NCBI GenBank assembly: GCA_003170275.1
Contig: PNAM01000049.1
Location: forward strand, 38,153 to 102,152
Length of the DNA stretch: 64,000 nt
Reading direction: 5' to 3'
From: Myxococcales bacterium
GTDB lineage: Bacteria > Myxococcota_A > Polyangia > Palsa-1104
Shown piece by piece: positions 61,249 to 64,000 of the stretch; positions within the stretch are counted from its first letter, which is position 1; each line of letters opens with the position of its first letter. The notes beneath the pieces are model-generated. The model was not told the origin of the DNA. It ran no database searches and saw nothing but the letters and a program-made list of their open reading frames with translations. Both the position numbers and the translations under genes were made by a program.

Positions 61249-62593
61249 GGCGGCATGATAGCGCAGGACGATCGCGGCGGGCGCGCAGCAGCAGCACGAG
61301 CCCAAAAACGATTAGCCAGCGGGTGGGGGCGGAGCCCTGGGCGGCGAGCTGGCAAGCGCAGCCGCCGCGCCCGCTCCCGCCGTCGGTGCCGCTGCTCCCA
61401 TCGGTTCCCTGATCGATGATCGCGGCGCCGCCGTCGGGGAGCGCCACGCCGCCGCCGAGCTCGTAGGCGCCGATGTCGATCGTTCCCACCAGCATGCGTC
61501 CCTCGCTCATCGCCGGGTGGACGTACTGATGATCGGGGACGAGCGACATGCCTCCCGCGGCGCCCGGATCGTGTCCTGCGTCGGCGCACGGGGAGCCGGG
61601 CAGCAGGTGATAGTCGTAGGTCGCCGCCGCGGCGAACAGCGGGCTCGCGCCGGTGTAGTTGGCGGTCACCACGGCGCTCGCCTGGTTGCTGACGGTGCCC
61701 GGGCCGAAGAAGATGTTGTTGGTGAGCGTGACCGGCGTGGTGACCATGGCGCTCACCTGCACGAAGGTGCCGCCGGCGGGTCGATCGTTGATCACCGTGT
61801 TGTTGACCAGGTAGAGGTCGCTGGTCGGATTGAAGCCGGTCGGCTCCGAGCCGTAGTCGACGATGGCGGGGTTCTGCGTCATCGGTCCCTGCTCGATGAC
61901 GTTGCCGATCACGAAGGTCGTGCCCGCGTTGGGCACGTTGATCTCGTAGCTCGCGGTGCCGGTGGCCTCGTCGCTGAAGCGGTTGTAGAGGATGCGATTG
62001 GTCAGCGCGCGCGTCTTGAGCAGGTGGCCGACCTTGGCGTGGTGCGAGTAGTTGTAGCGGAACACCAGCTGGTCGACGTGGTTGATGTACAGGTTGTGCG
62101 ACATCCCGTCGCCGGCGCCGTTGTCGGCGAACTCCGAGTACTCGATCACGATGGTGCTGCCGGGCTTGTCGCCGGCGAGGATCCCGTCCTGGTTGTCGTG
62201 AAAGTAGCAGCGCCGCACGGTCAGGTTCTTGCCCTCCTGCCGAATCCCCGCGCCGTTCAGGTCGGCGACGCTGGCGCCGCTGAGCTCGACGTTGTCCACC
62301 ACCGTGTCGTCGCCCGAGATCACCCAGATCGCCTTGCCCCCCGAGCTCTGCCCGCCCGCATCGATCTTGGGCCGCCCGTTCACCCCGACGATCGTCAAGC
62401 CGCCGGTCAGCCACCCGCACACGTCGCCGGAATAGCTCCCCGCCGCATCGATCTCGATGGTGTCGCCCGCGCCCGCCGCTGCGATCGCTGCGCATGGCGC
62501 GGCGAACGGATGCCCCGGCCCAACCTCGAGCGTCGCCCCGAGCGCACGCAACGGCGCCAGCGCCGCCAGGATCAGCAACGTTCGGTTCGGCAT
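61136..62593 (-). CDS. Parallel beta-helix surface protein with MYXO-CTERM-like tail
   Basis: A 485-residue protein with a signal peptide (cut after RALG, about residue 19) and repeating right-handed beta-helix coils (pectate-lyase/NosD type: NLTVRRCYFHDNQDG, STIVIEYSEFADNGAG, NRILYNRFSDE). Near residue 420 comes GRGGCACQ, a hydrophobic helix (about 434-445) and RARRDR, the MYXO-CTERM layout. The frame continues another 30-odd residues into the downstream gene. ATG at 62593 behind TATGCT. Substrate not known. Confidence 0.72.
   Translation of the reverse strand: MPNRTLLILAALAPLRALGATLEVGPGHPFAAPCAAIAAAGAGDTIEIDAAGSYSGDVCGWLTGGLTIVGVNGRPKIDAGGQSSGGKAIWVISGDDTVVDNVELSGASVADLNGAGIRQEGKNLTVRRCYFHDNQDGILAGDKPGSTIVIEYSEFADNGAGDGMSHNLYINHVDQLVFRYNYSHHAKVGHLLKTRALTNRILYNRFSDEATGTASYEINVPNAGTTFVIGNVIEQGPMTQNPAIVDYGSEPTGFNPTSDLYLVNNTVINDRPAGGTFVQVSAMVTTPVTLTNNIFFGPGTVSNQASAVVTANYTGASPLFAAAATYDYHLLPGSPCADAGHDPGAAGGMSLVPDHQYVHPAMSEGRMLVGTIDIGAYELGGGVALPDGGAAIIDQGTDGSSGTDGGSGRGGCACQLAAQGSAPTRWLIVFGLVLLLRARRDRPALSCRHGSDQPARFHEDRGCRGRRLAAPVWLRNAARRLLQRR
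61255..61260 (-). promoter_or_regulatory. -10 box of the GMC operon
   Basis: TATCAT on the minus strand, 6 nt before the ATG at 61248. It lies inside the 3' end of the beta-helix gene. Confidence 0.55.
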
Positions 62594-62599
62594 CACCCG

Positions 62600-62605
62600 A
62601 GCATA
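62600..62605 (-). promoter_or_regulatory. -10 box of the beta-helix gene
   Basis: TATGCT on the minus strand, 6 nt before the ATG at 62593, in the 32-nt gap to the upstream lipoprotein gene. Confidence 0.5.
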
Positions 62606-62625
62606 CGCCGGTGCGCCCGCCCCGT

Positions 62626-63444
62626 TTATTTCGAGTCGCTGGCGAGCTTGGCGACCAGCAGCTCGAACGAGTGCTGATAGACGCGGGCGAGGTTCTGGAC
62701 GCGCTCGTCATCGCTGTGCGGCTTGGCGATGACGGGCTCGAACTTGACCTTGCCCTTCTTCAACATGCCCTGCCAGGCCGGCCGGAGCATCATGACGCCC
62801 GGCTGGCGCACGAACAGGATCAGGTTCGAGTCGTCGGCGCTCATGCCGTCGGCGTTGAGCATCGCCATGATCACCCCGTCGACGCCCAACTCGTCCATGA
62901 GCTGGCCGATCCCGCGCTGCAGATCGGCGACCTGATTCCCGCCGCCGAACGCGTTGGCCAGCCCAGCGCCGGCCAGGCTCATGATGCTGAGGCGCGCCTT
63001 CTCGGCGACGCACAGCAGGCTTCCGCCGCTGTTCTCGGTCATCGCGCGGTAGGGCTCGGCGTTCAGCTTCTCCGCCGCGGACACGCCCGCGAGGCCCGCA
63101 CCGTCGAGGGCGGGCTGGAAGCTGTCGAAGGCGGCATCGAGTCCGCGACAGGCGATCGCCTTGGCGACGTCGCTGATCTGCTGCACCGCCTGGACGGTGC
63201 GCACGATGCCGGCGCCCGGGTAGCCCCAGCCGCCGTGCGATCGCGCCGTCGTCCGGTTGGCGTTGACGCCGATGATCGCCACCTTGGTGACCTTGACGTG
63301 GAAGTTCGTCTTGGTCTTGACCACGTCGCCCGCCACACTGGCGACGGTGGCGTGGTCCTTCATCTGCGCCTCCGTCAGCAGTCGCGGCCCGCATCCCACG
63401 CAGCTCAACGCGATGATCCCGAGCGCTACGCCCCTTCGTCGCAT
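62626..63444 (-). CDS. Hypothetical lipoprotein
   Basis: A 272-residue lipoprotein (signal ending SCVGC, Cys18). The body contains a KVTKVAIIGVNANRTTA segment and alternating helices, with GGNQVADLQRGIGQLMDELGVDGVIM, a pattern of periplasmic lipid-anchored proteins of unknown function. A G-rich site precedes the ATG at 63444. Domain not recognised. Confidence 0.7.
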   Translation of the reverse strand: MRRRGVALGIIALSCVGCGPRLLTEAQMKDHATVASVAGDVVKTKTNFHVKVTKVAIIGVNANRTTARSHGGWGYPGAGIVRTVQAVQQISDVAKAIACRGLDAAFDSFQPALDGAGLAGVSAAEKLNAEPYRAMTENSGGSLLCVAEKARLSIMSLAGAGLANAFGGGNQVADLQRGIGQLMDELGVDGVIMAMLNADGMSADDSNLILFVRQPGVMMLRPAWQGMLKKGKVKFEPVIAKPHSDDERVQNLARVYQHSFELLVAKLASDSK

Positions 63445-63514
63445 GTGTGCCCCCCCAGGCCATTGTCCCTCGCGGGCGGCCCGGACGCCAGTACGACCAA
63501 CGAATCCGAGAGGC

Positions 63515-64000
<486 letters not shown>

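Overview
The window is GC-rich (mostly about 70%), densely coded bacterial chromosome from a Gram-negative, outer-membrane organism. The content points to Myxococcota (Polyangia/Kofleriales-like; inference): many lipoproteins, a membrane-tethered Ser/Thr kinase, two candidate MYXO-CTERM tails, PilZ, FHA and histidine-kinase proteins, a C-terminally extended ECF sigma factor, and several multihaem cytochromes. Housekeeping genes present are hemF, truD, mnmG, mpl, xthA, rnpB, a CAU-anticodon tRNA and the 3' part of rpoD. No insertion sequence, prophage or CRISPR array was seen.

Layout. 0-8 kb: hemF, an MBL-fold hydrolase, a lipoprotein, a Ser/Thr kinase, a TonB-dependent receptor carrying its own TonB-like domain, and a VWA lipoprotein. 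8-15 kb, minus strand: a membrane-protein/DUF3857-transglutaminase operon and a TonB-ExbB-ExbD operon. 15-24 kb: truD, a ChaN-like lipoprotein, an ECF sigma/anti-sigma/GT39 operon, a MYXO-CTERM-like protein, and bamD plus a TPR gene. 24-38 kb: mnmG-fadL, a PilZ/response-regulator/kinase operon, mpl fused to an acetyltransferase, an inositol monophosphatase, a GH18 lipoprotein, a dienelactone hydrolase, a small ORF with a strong terminator, and a MATE transporter.

38.7-55 kb: xthA and an adenylyl cyclase, then a large redox region. It holds a 21-CXXCH cytochrome, an operon of a HbpS-like lipoprotein, an outer-membrane porin and a decahaem lipoprotein with an LVIVD propeller, a cNMP-binding/haem-oxygenase-fold protein, and an operon of an FAD/2xcNMP/4Fe-4S oxidoreductase, a cytochrome-b-like membrane protein and a decahaem cytochrome. 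In total 41 CXXCH motifs, three cyclic-nucleotide-binding domains and a nearby class III cyclase suggest a cyclic-nucleotide-tuned trans-envelope electron conduit. About 40.5-49.4 kb is visibly lower in GC than its flanks. 55-64 kb: rnpB, a zinc-ribbon coiled-coil gene, the tRNA, an FHA protein, a sigma factor with a membrane-anchored extension, a GMC oxidoreductase pair, a beta-helix protein and rpoD.

Two organisational features run through the window. Many first genes have a TANNNT-type -10 box only 6-9 nt before the start codon, which implies leaderless mRNAs and settles several start choices. All eleven convergent gene pairs either overlap or are at most 11 nt apart, and only one clear intrinsic terminator was found.
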